From: Malaciobacter marinus
GTDB lineage: Bacteria > Campylobacterota > Campylobacteria > Campylobacterales > Arcobacteraceae
Length of the DNA: 64,000 nucleotides
Assembly (NCBI RefSeq): GCF_003544855.1
Contig: NZ_CP032101.1
Location: forward strand, 2,728,001-2,792,000
Reading direction: 5' to 3'
The translations under genes were made by a program, and so were the position numbers. Positions 1 to 9,367 of the stretch are shown one piece after another. Under the pieces are notes generated by a model, which was given only the letters and a program-made list of their open reading frames with translations, ran no database searches and was not told where the DNA came from. The stretch's first letter is position 1, and the number at the start of each line of letters is the position of its first letter.

Positions 1-347
1 TTATATTTTATATCAATAAAAGATAATACTATTAGTGTATAAAAAAGTATTATCAAATAAAAAAATTCAAAACTTAATGATACTTGTAAAAATAAAAAAA
101 GAGTCAAAAAACCCGTTATTAACTCAACAAGAAAATACCTAAAAGGAATTTTATCTTTACAAGAACCACATTTAGCTTTTAAAAATATATATGAAATTAA
201 AGGAATATTTTCAAAATATTTTATTTTGCTTCCGCAATTTGGACAAAAAGATGGCTTTAAAATGGATATTTGTTTAGGCAGTCTATAAATTAGTACATTT
301 AAAAATGAACCAAATAGCACTCCAAAAACAAAACTAAATACCTCCAA
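1..347 (-). CDS. pilD: Prepilin peptidase (type IV leader peptidase), 3' part missing
   Basis: Membrane aspartyl protease that cleaves, and in many bacteria N-methylates, type IV prepilin-like leader peptides. Read from a TTG at 347, the product begins MEVFSFVFGVLFGSFLNVLI. It then shows the two CxxC pairs of the family (CPNCG and CGSC, about residues 30-62) around the NIPLISY motif, followed by FLVELITG and a hydrophobic stretch ending LSFIDIKY. FIDI is where the first catalytic Asp lies. The frame stays open to base 1, so the C-terminal membrane half and second Asp are outside the window. The start overlaps the end of uppS by 14 bases, so the two are probably translationally coupled. TTG is chosen because no ATG lies nearby in frame and the family N-terminus begins here. 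Confidence 0.88.
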   Translation of the reverse strand, partial: MEVFSFVFGVLFGSFLNVLIYRLPKQISILKPSFCPNCGSKIKYFENIPLISYIFLKAKCGSCKDKIPFRYFLVELITGFLTLFLFLQVSLSFEFFYLIILFYTLIVLSFIDIKY

Positions 348-1029
348 ATCTTCTCTCTCTATTTTGATAATCACTTATAATATCATCAAGCTCATTTGTT
401 GTAAATTCTGGCCAAAATGTATTTACAAAAAACATCTCTGCATATGCATTTTGCCAAAGTAAATAGTTTGATAATCTTATCTCTCCACTTGTTCTTATAA
501 GAACATCAACATCAACTATTCCAGAAGTATCTAAACAGTTTTCAAAGTTTTGTTTTGTTACTTCTAAGTTTTGCTCATTTAATCTTTTTATAGCTCTTAA
601 AATTTCATCTTGAGAACCATAATTTAATGCTAAAATTTGAGTTAATCCACTTGCATTTTTAGTTGCATTCTCAGTTTTTTTTATAATCTCTTGTAGTGAT
701 TTTGAAAATCTTGAGATATCACCAATTGCTTTAAATCTTACATTATTATCTAAATATATATGAAGTTCATTTTTTAAATACTTTTCCAAAAGCTTCATTA
801 AAAACTCGATTTCAAGTTTTGGTCTACTCCAATTTTCAGTTGAAAAAGCATATAAAGTAAGATATTTTATACCTATATTGTTACAATGATTTGTAATTTT
901 TCTTACAACTTTAGCACCTTCTTCGTGTCCAGCAGTTCTTTTTAAACCTCTTTCACTAGCCCATCTTCCATTGCCATCCATTATTATAGCAATATGCTTT
1001 GGTAACTCTTTTTTATTACTTGTATTCAT
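334..1029 (-). CDS. uppS: Undecaprenyl diphosphate synthase (cis-prenyltransferase)
   Basis: Condenses isopentenyl diphosphate units onto farnesyl diphosphate to make the C55 lipid carrier for peptidoglycan and surface glycan assembly. The N-terminal signature HIAIIMDGNGRWA holds the catalytic Asp and is followed by the GHxxG-type stretch AGHEEGAK. Later family motifs YAFSTENWSRP and the C-terminal DVLIRTSGEIRLSNYLLWQ..YAEMFF are intact. About 231 residues is the usual length. An in-frame TTG at 1032 precedes the ATG at 1029; I take the ATG. The start overlaps the end of coaBC, and the order glmU-coaBC-uppS-prepilin peptidase resembles that remembered from Campylobacter jejuni. Confidence 0.97.
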   Translation of the reverse strand: MNTSNKKELPKHIAIIMDGNGRWASERGLKRTAGHEEGAKVVRKITNHCNNIGIKYLTLYAFSTENWSRPKLEIEFLMKLLEKYLKNELHIYLDNNVRFKAIGDISRFSKSLQEIIKKTENATKNASGLTQILALNYGSQDEILRAIKRLNEQNLEVTKQNFENCLDTSGIVDVDVLIRTSGEIRLSNYLLWQNAYAEMFFVNTFWPEFTTNELDDIISDYQNRERRFGGI

Positions 1030-2287
1030 CAAACTCTTTTTCTAGACAATTTAAAAGCTTCATTGATACATCAAATTTAGAAGCAGAAAATGAGTATGAT
1101 TTCTCTTTTAAAATAAGTTCAATACTATTATTGTTTGAACCAAACATATTATCACTACTTAAAACATTTAAGCAAACACCATCAAGAGATTTATTATGTA
1201 ACATGTTTTTTGCATTTTCATTTGCTACAGTTTCATCCATTTCTGCTTTAAATCCAATTGACACAATATCATTTTTATTTAATGAACTTAAAATATCCAT
1301 ATTTTGCTTTAATTTCAAATCCCAAGTAGTTCCAAGTAACTCTTTTTTTAATTTTCCCTCTTGGAAAGAGTTTGGTACATAATCACTAACAGCAGCAGCC
1401 ATAAATAAAAAAGGCTTTTTAAAAACTTTTTTTTCTTCACCACTATTTAATAAACTTGATTTTAAAACTTTGCCTTTTTTTGCACTATTTATACAATCAA
1501 CTAAATTTTCATACATTTCAAAACTACTTTTAACTTCAATTACTTCAATTGCATTTGGTAAAGCTTCATGTCCTCTTGTACTTACTAAAGACACATCCGC
1601 ACCTTTTAAATATAAAGCAAGAGCTAAAGATGATGCCATTTTCCCAGAAGAAAAATTTGAAATATATCTTACATCATCAATTTTTTCAATAGTTCCACCA
1701 CCACTTAAAATAACTTTTCTATTATTCCAATATTCATCTTTTAAAATCAATCGTGAAGTTGCATAAAAAATCTCTTCTGGATCAGCCATAGCACCATCGC
1801 CTACATCCTTGCATGCTAACTCTTTAGTTTGTGTTTGAATCACTTCATAATTACAAAGTTTTAATTTTCTAATACTTTCTATAGTAATAGGATTTTGTAC
1901 CATATTTGTATTTGCAGCGGGACACAAAATCTTATCTTTAGTATATGCAATTGCTGTTTGAGTTAATAAATTATCAGCAATTCCATTACTTAATTTATTG
2001 ATTGTATTTACACTAGCAGGAGCTATTACAAAAGCATCTGCCCACTTTCCAGTATCTATATGATTACTCAAACTATTTTTATCCCAAGACTCGTTATTCT
2101 CATCTAAGATTTTATGTTGAGAGATAGCTTCAAAAGTTATTGGATTTATAAACCTTTTTGCTTCTTTTGTCATAATAACTTTTACATTTGCACCAGCTTT
2201 AATATACAATCTTATTAACTCTAAAGCTTTATAAATTGCAATTGATCCTGTAACTGCAACTAATATATTTTTATCTTTTAATAACAT
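1016..2287 (-). CDS. coaBC: Bifunctional phosphopantothenoylcysteine decarboxylase / phosphopantothenate-cysteine ligase
   Basis: Catalyses two consecutive steps of coenzyme A synthesis. The N-terminal FMN-dependent CoaC half (about residues 1-185) has VAVTGSIAIYKALEL, the catalytic His in HIDTGKWADAFVIAPAS, the Asn motif PAANTNM, and the Cys loop ELACKDVGDGAMA. The Arg usually found in that last loop (GxGRM) is Ala here. The C-terminal CoaB half begins near residue 190 with the nucleotide-binding LSGGGTIEKIDDVRYISN and FSSGKMASSLA motifs. At 423 residues it is slightly longer than E. coli Dfp. It sits 3 bases downstream of glmU and overlaps uppS, so it belongs to the same transcript. Confidence 0.97.
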   Translation of the reverse strand: MLLKDKNILVAVTGSIAIYKALELIRLYIKAGANVKVIMTKEAKRFINPITFEAISQHKILDENNESWDKNSLSNHIDTGKWADAFVIAPASVNTINKLSNGIADNLLTQTAIAYTKDKILCPAANTNMVQNPITIESIRKLKLCNYEVIQTQTKELACKDVGDGAMADPEEIFYATSRLILKDEYWNNRKVILSGGGTIEKIDDVRYISNFSSGKMASSLALALYLKGADVSLVSTRGHEALPNAIEVIEVKSSFEMYENLVDCINSAKKGKVLKSSLLNSGEEKKVFKKPFLFMAAAVSDYVPNSFQEGKLKKELLGTTWDLKLKQNMDILSSLNKNDIVSIGFKAEMDETVANENAKNMLHNKSLDGVCLNVLSSDNMFGSNNNSIELILKEKSYSFSASKFDVSMKLLNCLEKEFDEYK

Positions 2288-2290
2288 GAT

Positions 2291-3580
2291 TTACTTCTTA
2301 AAAAATTTATAAAAGTAGTTTTTGATTATTTTCATTGGAGCTCTTGTAATAGCAAGAGAACCTTTTGGCACATCTTTTGTAATACAAGCTCCAGCTGCTA
2401 AAATAACATCATCTTCTATAGTTACAGGAGCTACTAATTGAGTATCTGAACCTATAAAGACATTTTTTCCTACTTTTGTTTTGTGTTTATTAACTCCATC
2501 ATAATTACAAGTAATTGTTCCAGCACCTACATTTGTTCCCGTGTCCATTTCACAATCACCCAAATAAGATAGATGACCTGCTTTAACACCATTTAAAATG
2601 GCTTTCTTTGTCTCTACAAAATTTCCAATATGAGTATCTTTTAAATGACTTTTAGGTCTTATTCTTGCCATTGGTCCAATATCAGAATTTTCTAATATTG
2701 AGTCTTCAACTATTGAGTTTGTTTTAACAATTGAGTTTATAATTTTTGTATTACCTAATAAACAAACTCCATTTTCAATTATAGATTCACCCTCAATTTG
2801 AACTGTTTCTTCTATATAAATAGTATCAGGAAGTCTCATAATAACACCATTTTGCATAAACTGTTTTTTGATTCTATTTTGATGTATTATTTCAGCTTTT
2901 GCCAACTCATATTTTGAGTTAACACCTTTAAAGTTCTCTTCACTTACAACTAATGGTTTTAGTGTTTTATTATCTTTTATTGCAAGTTCTATTAAATCAG
3001 TAATATAATACTCTTTTTGTGCATTATTATTTGATAAAAGTGGTAAATATTGTTTTAAAAATGATGTTTGAAACTGATAAATTCCAGCATTTGCAGTTGT
3101 TACTTTTAACTCTTCTTCATTTGCATCTTTTTGTTCAACAATCTTTACAACTTTTTCATTTTTTAAAATTACTCTTCCATATCCTGTTGCATCTTCTAAA
3201 TCTAATACTGACATAACAATTGTTGCATTTAAATCAAATTTTTTTAACTCACTTGCTTGTATTAATGGCATATCACCATTTAAAACCAAAGTCTTCTCAT
3301 ACTTAGGTTCTATATTCATAACAGCTCCACCAGTTCCTGGATAGTTTTCATGATCTTGAATAACAAAATTTATATTATCAAAATATTTTTCAATAGTTTG
3401 CTGTACTTTTAAAGCCTGATGATATAAAACCACTGTAATATCATCACTTAATTTTAATGCTTCTTTAATTGAGTAATAAAGCATTGGCTTTCCTGAAATT
3501 TCATGTAAAACCTTAGGTTTTTCAGATTTCATTCTTGTTCCAGCACCAGCTGCAAGTATTATTATTGATAAATTATTCAT
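2291..3580 (-). CDS. glmU: Bifunctional UDP-N-acetylglucosamine pyrophosphorylase / glucosamine-1-phosphate N-acetyltransferase
   Basis: Makes UDP-GlcNAc, the precursor of peptidoglycan and the entry substrate of the pseudaminic acid route encoded further along this window. The N-terminal uridylyltransferase domain opens with the signature [17 protein letters not shown] (residues 6-22) and contains the VLNGDMPLI metal-binding stretch. From about residue 250 the protein becomes a left-handed beta helix with hexapeptide repeats. This part carries the acetyltransferase motifs [20 protein letters not shown] and [14 protein letters not shown]. At 429 residues it is complete and of normal epsilonproteobacterial length. 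The gap to coaBC is 3 bases. Confidence 0.98.
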   Translation of the reverse strand: MNNLSIIILAAGAGTRMKSEKPKVLHEISGKPMLYYSIKEALKLSDDITVVLYHQALKVQQTIEKYFDNINFVIQDHENYPGTGGAVMNIEPKYEKTLVLNGDMPLIQASELKKFDLNATIVMSVLDLEDATGYGRVILKNEKVVKIVEQKDANEEELKVTTANAGIYQFQTSFLKQYLPLLSNNNAQKEYYITDLIELAIKDNKTLKPLVVSEENFKGVNSKYELAKAEIIHQNRIKKQFMQNGVIMRLPDTIYIEETVQIEGESIIENGVCLLGNTKIINSIVKTNSIVEDSILENSDIGPMARIRPKSHLKDTHIGNFVETKKAILNGVKAGHLSYLGDCEMDTGTNVGAGTITCNYDGVNKHKTKVGKNVFIGSDTQLVAPVTIEDDVILAAGACITKDVPKGSLAITRAPMKIIKNYFYKFFKK

Positions 3581-3588
3581 ATTTTTCC

Positions 3589-5526
3589 TTACTTTAAAGC
3601 TTCGTCAATTTCTGCTCTTAGATTTTTTATTACTTGTTTTATTGCACTAAGCATTTTAGGATCTGTTATATTCCCATTTAAAAGTTTTGCTAAATTTTTT
3701 TCTCTTTCTTTAAAAAATTGTGCAACAGAACGGCTTTTTTTATTATGATTATACATAAATACACCAGAAGCTATTAAAATAACAACTAATTTTGTATGCC
3801 CCAAAATTGCAGCATAATTTAAAATAGTAAATCCTGCATAATCAACTGCATTTATATCCGCACCTGCTGCAATTAAAAGTCTTGCAATTTTAAAGTTTCC
3901 TTTCCATTGGGTATGATGCAGTGCAGTTCTTCCTTGTCTATCTTTTATATTTAAATCTGCTTTTTTTGATAAAAGTTTTTCTACAACTTCAATATCATCT
4001 GCAATAACTGCTTTATGATAAACAGTTCTTCCATCTTTATCTCTAATATTAACATCAATTCTAAATTTTAATAGAAAAACTAACTTTTCTAAAAATTGCT
4101 CTTTATTTCTAATACTTTTTACTTTTAAACCATGATCAACTAATAAAGTTAAAGGAGTATCTCCATTATCATCCATAATATTAGCATTTGCCCCTGAATT
4201 AAAAAGAAGTTTAATCAAAGAAAGATTATTTTGTACAATTAAATCAAATATGGTAGTTTTTCCAGTTGATCTTTGTTTGTTTAATTTTGGTCTATAACTT
4301 ATAACTCTTTTTAAAAGTGTAAAATAATCTTCTTCATCATCAATATCTAAATATCTTCTTGAAATAGGCTTTTTATTATTGTGTTGAACCAAAATTATTT
4401 CACAAAGTTCATCAACAACTGTTCTTTCTAAAATATCTCTATGGTCAATATCAGCACCCTTTGTCAATAAATATTCAACCATTTCAATATTTTTCATTCC
4501 ATCAAAAATAGCTTCAAATAAAACGGTTCTTCCATTTTTATCTTCTGAATTTATATCAGCTCCTGAGGCTAATAAAAAATCGATCGTACTATAATTTTTT
4601 CTTAATACTTCTTTATATAAAACAGTTTTACCTTGACTATCAACTCTATTTACGGCTAAGCCATTTTCAATTAAAACAGAAGTAAGTTTTAAATAGTTTC
4701 TTTTTTTGTTTGCAAGTTTATATTTTCCTTCAATTTTTTCTTTAGGGTTTTTTAATATTTCTAATATTTTTAATATTTCATCTAAAATTGTCTCATTATT
4801 TATATTTTTAATATTTAATTTTATGCCTTTTTCTAAAAGCAATTCTATAACATCAATATTTGAAGCACCCATAACAACAGCATTAAAAAGTACATTTTCT
4901 CTATTTTCATCAGTTACATGTATATCTACACCATTTACAATTAAAAATTTAGCTACTTCTGGTTTTTCTTTTAAAACAGCTAAAAATAGTGCTGTTTGTT
5001 CATTTTCATCAACAGCATTTGGATTTTCTATATTATTTAAAACTTCTCTTATAATCTTTAAATTTTCACCCTCAACAGCATCAAAAAGCACTGTTCTTCC
5101 ATATGTATCTTTAATATTTAAATTTGGTTTATGTGCTAGTAAAATCTCAAATACTCTATGATTTCCCTCTAAAGCAACATCTTGTAAAATTGTTCTTCCA
5201 GAAGAGTTTATATAATCTATTGAAGCGCCATTATCAAGCAAAAATCTAATCATTACTCCATCACCACGTTCAACAGCTTCACTTAAAACTGTTTTTCCAT
5301 ACATATCTTCATGGTTAATGTCAATCTTATTTTTAAGTAAAATTCTTATAGCTTCAATTCTTTTTTTCTTTACTAAAGGGAATAATAATGTTTGTTCTTT
5401 ATCATTTAATCTATGGATATCTGCACCATTGTCTATTAATTTTTGAACTTTTTCTACATTTAAATAGTTTTTAAGTAGCTCTTTTTGAAAGTTTTCAGTT
5501 ACATCTTGTTTAAATAAGTTCAACAT
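3589..5526 (-). CDS. Large ankyrin-repeat protein
   Basis: A 645-residue protein made almost wholly of ankyrin repeats, with about fourteen recognisable copies of a unit of roughly 33 residues of the form N..G.T.L..A...G....V..LL..GADIN. Good examples lie near the C-terminus ([10 protein letters not shown]..., [20 protein letters not shown]). No signal peptide or membrane segment is visible, so it is probably cytoplasmic. Two less repetitive stretches (around residues 260-290 and 375-410) interrupt the solenoid. The last 50 residues are charged and helical. It lies 8 bases upstream of glmU on the same strand, so it may share the transcript. Such proteins bind other proteins; the partner cannot be read from sequence. 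Confidence 0.85.
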   Translation of the reverse strand: MLNLFKQDVTENFQKELLKNYLNVEKVQKLIDNGADIHRLNDKEQTLLFPLVKKKRIEAIRILLKNKIDINHEDMYGKTVLSEAVERGDGVMIRFLLDNGASIDYINSSGRTILQDVALEGNHRVFEILLAHKPNLNIKDTYGRTVLFDAVEGENLKIIREVLNNIENPNAVDENEQTALFLAVLKEKPEVAKFLIVNGVDIHVTDENRENVLFNAVVMGASNIDVIELLLEKGIKLNIKNINNETILDEILKILEILKNPKEKIEGKYKLANKKRNYLKLTSVLIENGLAVNRVDSQGKTVLYKEVLRKNYSTIDFLLASGADINSEDKNGRTVLFEAIFDGMKNIEMVEYLLTKGADIDHRDILERTVVDELCEIILVQHNNKKPISRRYLDIDDEEDYFTLLKRVISYRPKLNKQRSTGKTTIFDLIVQNNLSLIKLLFNSGANANIMDDNGDTPLTLLVDHGLKVKSIRNKEQFLEKLVFLLKFRIDVNIRDKDGRTVYHKAVIADDIEVVEKLLSKKADLNIKDRQGRTALHHTQWKGNFKIARLLIAAGADINAVDYAGFTILNYAAILGHTKLVVILIASGVFMYNHNKKSRSVAQFFKEREKNLAKLLNGNITDPKMLSAIKQVIKNLRAEIDEALK

Positions 5527-5581
5527 TAAGCTTAAATCCTTTGATTATTATAATCATTTAGATATTTTAACAAATTATTCA

Positions 5582-7114
5582 TTAAAATCTTTTTCTACGT
5601 CTTGGTGGAAATTTACTTGGAAACTTTTTATTATTATTTTCTCTTTCGTCTTTTAAATTTAGTTTTAATGATTTTTCTATAAAACTATTAAAACTGGCTC
5701 TTGAAATACTAGCTTTAACACTATCTGGAAAAAGTTTTGGAAACTTATATGAGAGCCATAAATAAAGCGATATTTTCTTTACTTCATCTTCAACTAAAAG
5801 TAAATCTCGCTGTGTAATAGCTTTTTTAGGCAATGTAATTGAGGGTTTATATCTTACTACTTTATTTTTAATTACAGCTGCAATATATGCATCATAAGCT
5901 TGTAAAATAATTGGAGATTTTACAGTAACAGGCGCTTGTGAAAGCATATATTTATCTTCCAATTTTAAATTATTTTTTTGATCTAAAATTTTTGATGTAG
6001 TAAGCATTGAACCAATATTTGATGCAATAAAAGGACCATCAAAATACATATTATCAAGGAAAAATTTTAATATTTTTTGTAAAGATTTTGTTTTAATATG
6101 AGCACTTAATCCCTCAAGTTGTTGTGCACTGATTTTTACTTTAAAAGGTGGTTTTATAGTTTTAACAGGTTTTACATACTCTTTGTGTAAATGTTTTAAA
6201 GTTTCTCTTGAAGTAGCACCTATAAATCCTTCTTCATGATGTCCATATCTACCTGCTCTTCCTGCTATTTGAACGATTTCATTTACATTTATTCCTCTTC
6301 TTGATATTCCATCAAATTTTTTATGATTTGTAAAAAGTATAGTCTTAATAGGTAAATTTAATCCCATTGCTATTGCATCTGTTGCAATTAAAATATCACT
6401 TTGTTTTTCTCTAAATCTTCGTGCTTCATCACGTCTAACTTCGGGAGATAAGTTTCCATATATAACTGAAACCTTATGATATTTTTGTAGTTTTTGCTTT
6501 AATTTAAGTACATCATTTCTGCTAAATGCAATTAAAGCTGTTTGAGGTTCAAGCTCTTTTAATAAAGTTTGTTTTTCCATTAAATGAAGTTCATTTTTTC
6601 TTTTAAATTTTACTATTTCTAAATCTTCATTTAAATATTGTGCAATCTTTTTTACTGCATCTAAAGCATTAACTGAACCTGTCATAACAATCTGTTTTGC
6701 GGGACATCCAATAATAGCATTTACCCATGCCCAACCTCTTTCATCATCATCTAGCATTTGAACTTCATCAATAATTGCTAAATCTACATCCAAATCAAAA
6801 TCAATCATCTCAATTGTTGAACAAACATGAGAAGCATCTTCATCAAAAATTTGTTCTTCTCCTGTGATTAAAGAAGCTTCAAGATTTGAAGATTTTAAAT
6901 CCTCATAACCCTCAAGTGCTAAAAGCCTTAAAGGTGCAAGATAAAGACCACTATTTGATTGTTTTAACTCTTGCATTGCACTGTATGTTTTACCAGAATT
7001 AGTAGGGCCAACAAAAAATTTTAATTTTCTATTTAAACTTCTTGCTAAAGGAAACTGAGATTTTAAATCACAATTTAATAAGTTTTGTAACTGTTTTTGG
7101 AGTATATCTTTCAT
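5582..7114 (-). CDS. Suv3-like superfamily 2 RNA helicase
   Basis: Resembles the Suv3 helicase of the mitochondrial degradosome, a subfamily also found in Campylobacterota. Walker A is GPTNSGKT (residues 36-43). Motif II is DEVQ (about residue 115), followed by the Suv3-type MLDDDERGWAW. Motif III is MTGS, and the C-terminal RecA-like domain has the TDAIAMGLNLPIKTILF and QIAGRAGRYG motifs (V-VI). The C-terminal region ends in a basic tail (PPRRRKRF) suited to nucleic-acid binding. It probably unwinds RNA, but its partner nuclease is not in this window. It is divergent from trmA. A TATAAT on the minus strand ends only 6 bases before the ATG and no Shine-Dalgarno is present, so the message may be leaderless. 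Confidence 0.88.
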   Translation of the reverse strand: MKDILQKQLQNLLNCDLKSQFPLARSLNRKLKFFVGPTNSGKTYSAMQELKQSNSGLYLAPLRLLALEGYEDLKSSNLEASLITGEEQIFDEDASHVCSTIEMIDFDLDVDLAIIDEVQMLDDDERGWAWVNAIIGCPAKQIVMTGSVNALDAVKKIAQYLNEDLEIVKFKRKNELHLMEKQTLLKELEPQTALIAFSRNDVLKLKQKLQKYHKVSVIYGNLSPEVRRDEARRFREKQSDILIATDAIAMGLNLPIKTILFTNHKKFDGISRRGINVNEIVQIAGRAGRYGHHEEGFIGATSRETLKHLHKEYVKPVKTIKPPFKVKISAQQLEGLSAHIKTKSLQKILKFFLDNMYFDGPFIASNIGSMLTTSKILDQKNNLKLEDKYMLSQAPVTVKSPIILQAYDAYIAAVIKNKVVRYKPSITLPKKAITQRDLLLVEDEVKKISLYLWLSYKFPKLFPDSVKASISRASFNSFIEKSLKLNLKDERENNNKKFPSKFPPRRRKRF

Positions 7115-7120
7115 GGGCGT

Positions 7121-7142
7121 ATTATATTGATTTTTATATAAT
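7121..7142. promoter_or_regulatory. Divergent -10 elements between the helicase gene and trmA
   Basis: Two TATAAT hexamers lie back to back. The minus-strand copy is at 7126-7121, pointing to the helicase gene whose ATG is at 7114. The plus-strand copy is at 7137-7142, pointing to trmA whose ATG is at 7171. No good -35 is visible for either, which is common for housekeeping promoters in this phylum. Confidence 0.55.
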
Positions 7143-7170
7143 ATAGTATTAAAAATTATAAGGTAATTTA

Positions 7171-8292
7171 ATGAATTGTATATATTTTGGAAAATGTGCT
7201 AGTTGTACTTTGTATGACAAATCATATGAGGAACAACTTCAATATAAAGTTAATATAGAAAAACAAAGATTTAAAGATTTAACTAATATTGAATTTGATG
7301 TTATAAAAAGTCAAGATAAAAACTTTAGAAATAGAGCAGAATTTAGAATTTGGAAAAATTTTAAAGATAAAGAAGCTATAACAATAAACTATGCTATGAA
7401 TGATTTTGATAAAAATACATTAGAAATAAAATCATGTGAAATCGTAAGTGAAGATATTTCAAAGCTTATGCCAAAACTATTAGATGAGTTACAAAAAGAT
7501 GAAACACTTAAATATAAACTTTTTGCATGTGAATTTTTAAACTCAACAAAAGGTGATACGCTTATTACTTTAATCTATCATAAAAAGTTAGAAGATGAAT
7601 GGATTAGTAAAGCAAAACTTTTAGAAAAAAAATTAAATATAAAAATTATTGGAAGAAGTAGAAAACAAAAAGTTGTTTTAAGTAAAGATTATATTGAGGA
7701 AGAATTGAAAATAAATAATAAAAACTTCTTTTTTGAATATAAAGAGGGTGGATTTACACAACCAAATAGTCATGTAAATATAAAAATGATTGAATGGGTA
7801 TTAGATAAACTTGAAGTAAGCAATAAAGATTTGTGTGAGCTTTACTGTGGAGGGGGAAACTTTACAATACCTCTATCTACTAAATTTAAAAATGTTTTAG
7901 CAACAGAAATTTCAAAAACATCAATAAAATCAGCTTTGAAAAATTGTCAATTAAACTCTATATCAAATATCGATTTTATTAGAATGAGTAGTGAAGAGTT
8001 CGTAGAAGCTTTAGAAGAAAAAAGAGAGTTTAGAAGACTAAAAGACATTGATTTAAAATCTTATAATTTTTCAACTATTTTTGTTGATCCACCAAGAGCA
8101 GGACTTGATGAAACAACTAGAAAATTAGTATCAAATTTTGAAAAGATAATCTATATTTCATGTAATCCAGAAACATTACATAGGGATTTAATAGAGCTTA
8201 CAAAAACACATAAAATTGATAATTTTGCTTTATTTGACCAGTTTTCTTATACAAAGCATATAGAAAGCGCAGTTGTATTAAACAAATTTTAA
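7171..8292 (+). CDS. trmA: tRNA (uracil-5-)-methyltransferase TrmA
   Basis: SAM-dependent enzyme that makes ribothymidine at position 54 of the tRNA T-loop. It matches TrmA rather than the rRNA paralogues RlmC and RlmD. Diagnostic stretches are NFRNRAEFRIWKNF, the GRSRKQKVVL segment, GGFTQPN, the SAM-binding LCELYCGGGNFTIPL, REFRRLKDIDLKSY and FVDPPRAGLDE. The catalytic Cys is in IYISCNPETLHRDL (about residue 331), and the protein ends FALFDQFSYTKHIES. Unlike E. coli TrmA it has a Cys-containing N-terminus (CIYFGKCASC). At 373 residues it is full length. It is followed after only 54 bases by the first flagellin gene, so read-through into the array is possible. Confidence 0.95.
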   Translation: MNCIYFGKCASCTLYDKSYEEQLQYKVNIEKQRFKDLTNIEFDVIKSQDKNFRNRAEFRIWKNFKDKEAITINYAMNDFDKNTLEIKSCEIVSEDISKLMPKLLDELQKDETLKYKLFACEFLNSTKGDTLITLIYHKKLEDEWISKAKLLEKKLNIKIIGRSRKQKVVLSKDYIEEELKINNKNFFFEYKEGGFTQPNSHVNIKMIEWVLDKLEVSNKDLCELYCGGGNFTIPLSTKFKNVLATEISKTSIKSALKNCQLNSISNIDFIRMSSEEFVEALEEKREFRRLKDIDLKSYNFSTIFVDPPRAGLDETTRKLVSNFEKIIYISCNPETLHRDLIELTKTHKIDNFALFDQFSYTKHIESAVVLNKF

Positions 8293-8346
8293 CTTTAGCT
8301 TAGCTAAAATTTAAGTAATTATGAAAGTATTAACAAAGGGTAAAAT

Positions 8347-9204
8347 ATGAGAATTAATACAAACACTGCTTCACTTATGGCACAAGAAGCAAATAGCAAT
8401 ACAAATAAAGCATTAACTAACTCTTTAGAGAAGCTAAGTACAGGGCTTAGAATCAATAAAGCAAGTGATGATGCATCAGGACTTGCAATTGCTGATAAAT
8501 TAAGAACACAAGCTAGTTCACTAGGACAATCAATTTCAAATGGAAACTCAGCAATTTCTTTAACACAAATTGCAGATAAAGCCATGGCTGAGCAATCAAA
8601 TATTTTAGATATTATTAAAACTAAACTTATTCAAGCATCAACTGATACTACGTCTCAAGAAGGTAGAAAATCTATTGGTAAAGATATTGATAAATTATTA
8701 GTTCAATTAGATAATATTTCAAAACAAACAAACTATAATGGTACATCACTATTACAAGGTGCTTCTGGTGGTGCGGCTGCAGTTCAATTAACTTTTCAAA
8801 TGGGTGAGAATGTAAATGATACAATCTCTACAACAGCTGGAGTTAGAGCAAATGTGTCTGGTTTAACATTAGATGCTTTAAAATCAGCAGCTGCTTCTGG
8901 TACATCAGCTGTGTTTGATGCAGGTGATTCAAGAGGTTTCTTGGATGATATAGATAGTGCACTAAATACACTAAATGGATGGAGAGCAGATTTTGGTTCT
9001 ACTCAAAACCAATTAGAATCAGCAGTAAGAAACCAAATGACTCAACAAACAAATATTAAAGCTGCAGAATCTGTAATTAGAGATGTTGATTATGCACAAG
9101 AAAGTGCAACATTTAATAAACAAAATATCATTGCACAAGCTGGTACTTATGCTATGAGTCAAGCTAATAATGTTCAACAAAATGTTCTAAGATTGTTGCA
9201 ATAA
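8347..9204 (+). CDS. fla: Flagellin 1 of 6 (most divergent copy, without the structured leader)
   Basis: Filament subunit of the flagellum. The conserved D0/D1 N-terminus (MRINTNTASLMAQEA..., LSTGLRINKASDDASGLAIA) and C-terminus (NQMTQQTNIKAAESVIRDVDYAQES, NNVQQNVLRLLQ) are intact. The centre is short, so the protein of 285 residues lacks the outer D2/D3 domains. It differs from the other five copies along its whole length, for example NSNTNKALTNSLEKL and SQEGRKSIGKDIDKLL. It is the only copy whose upstream region (54 bases after trmA) lacks the shared leader RNA; its ribosome site is AAAGGG. A strong intrinsic terminator follows. Transcription probably starts inside trmA or reads through from it. 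I see no sigma-54 or sigma-28 consensus. Confidence 0.96.
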   Translation: MRINTNTASLMAQEANSNTNKALTNSLEKLSTGLRINKASDDASGLAIADKLRTQASSLGQSISNGNSAISLTQIADKAMAEQSNILDIIKTKLIQASTDTTSQEGRKSIGKDIDKLLVQLDNISKQTNYNGTSLLQGASGGAAAVQLTFQMGENVNDTISTTAGVRANVSGLTLDALKSAAASGTSAVFDAGDSRGFLDDIDSALNTLNGWRADFGSTQNQLESAVRNQMTQQTNIKAAESVIRDVDYAQESATFNKQNIIAQAGTYAMSQANNVQQNVLRLLQ

Positions 9205-9261
9205 TTTTTTATTTTTATTTTTTCAACACCCTGTTAGTACTCTAAAACTACCATTTTATAG

Positions 9262-9288
9262 GCTCGGAAACTACTCCGGGCTTTTTTT
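9262..9288 (+). terminator. Intrinsic terminator after flagellin 1
   Basis: The 6-bp stem GCTCGG/CCGGGC with one G-T pair and loop AAACTACT is followed directly by seven T. It is the clearest rho-independent terminator in the array and separates flagellin 1 from the rest. Confidence 0.85.
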
Positions 9289-9310
9289 ATAACTTCTTTC
9301 ATATTAAGCT

Positions 9311-9336
9311 AATTTTAAGAATTGGTGTGTCATAAT
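9311..9336 (+). promoter_or_regulatory. Flagellin-array promoter, copy 1 (drives the 66-residue gene and flagellin 2)
   Basis: The element GAATTGGTGTGTCATAAT recurs exactly upstream of flagellins 3 and 4. It ends in an extended -10 (TGT-CATAAT, 9328-9336). No sigma-54 (GG-N10-GC) or clear sigma-28 element is present. Here the element is followed by the small gene at 9368 and only then by the leader and flagellin 2. Confidence 0.6.
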
Positions 9337-9367
9337 ACTTTTATAACTTGAAAAGGAGAATTTAAAA

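Noticed and set aside
4706-5161. 151-residue plus-strand frame over the ankyrin gene
   Set aside because: It is antisense to repeats with clear protein conservation and has no ribosome site or family resemblance.
8220-8346. Sigma-54 promoter of flagellin 1 around the TTTTGCTTTA in the end of trmA
   Set aside because: A TTGCTT-like -12 exists, but there is no GG 10 bases before its GC.
8319-8585. 88-residue minus-strand frame over the start of flagellin 1
   Set aside because: It is the reverse of a well-conserved flagellin coding region, and its composition is what that reversal produces.
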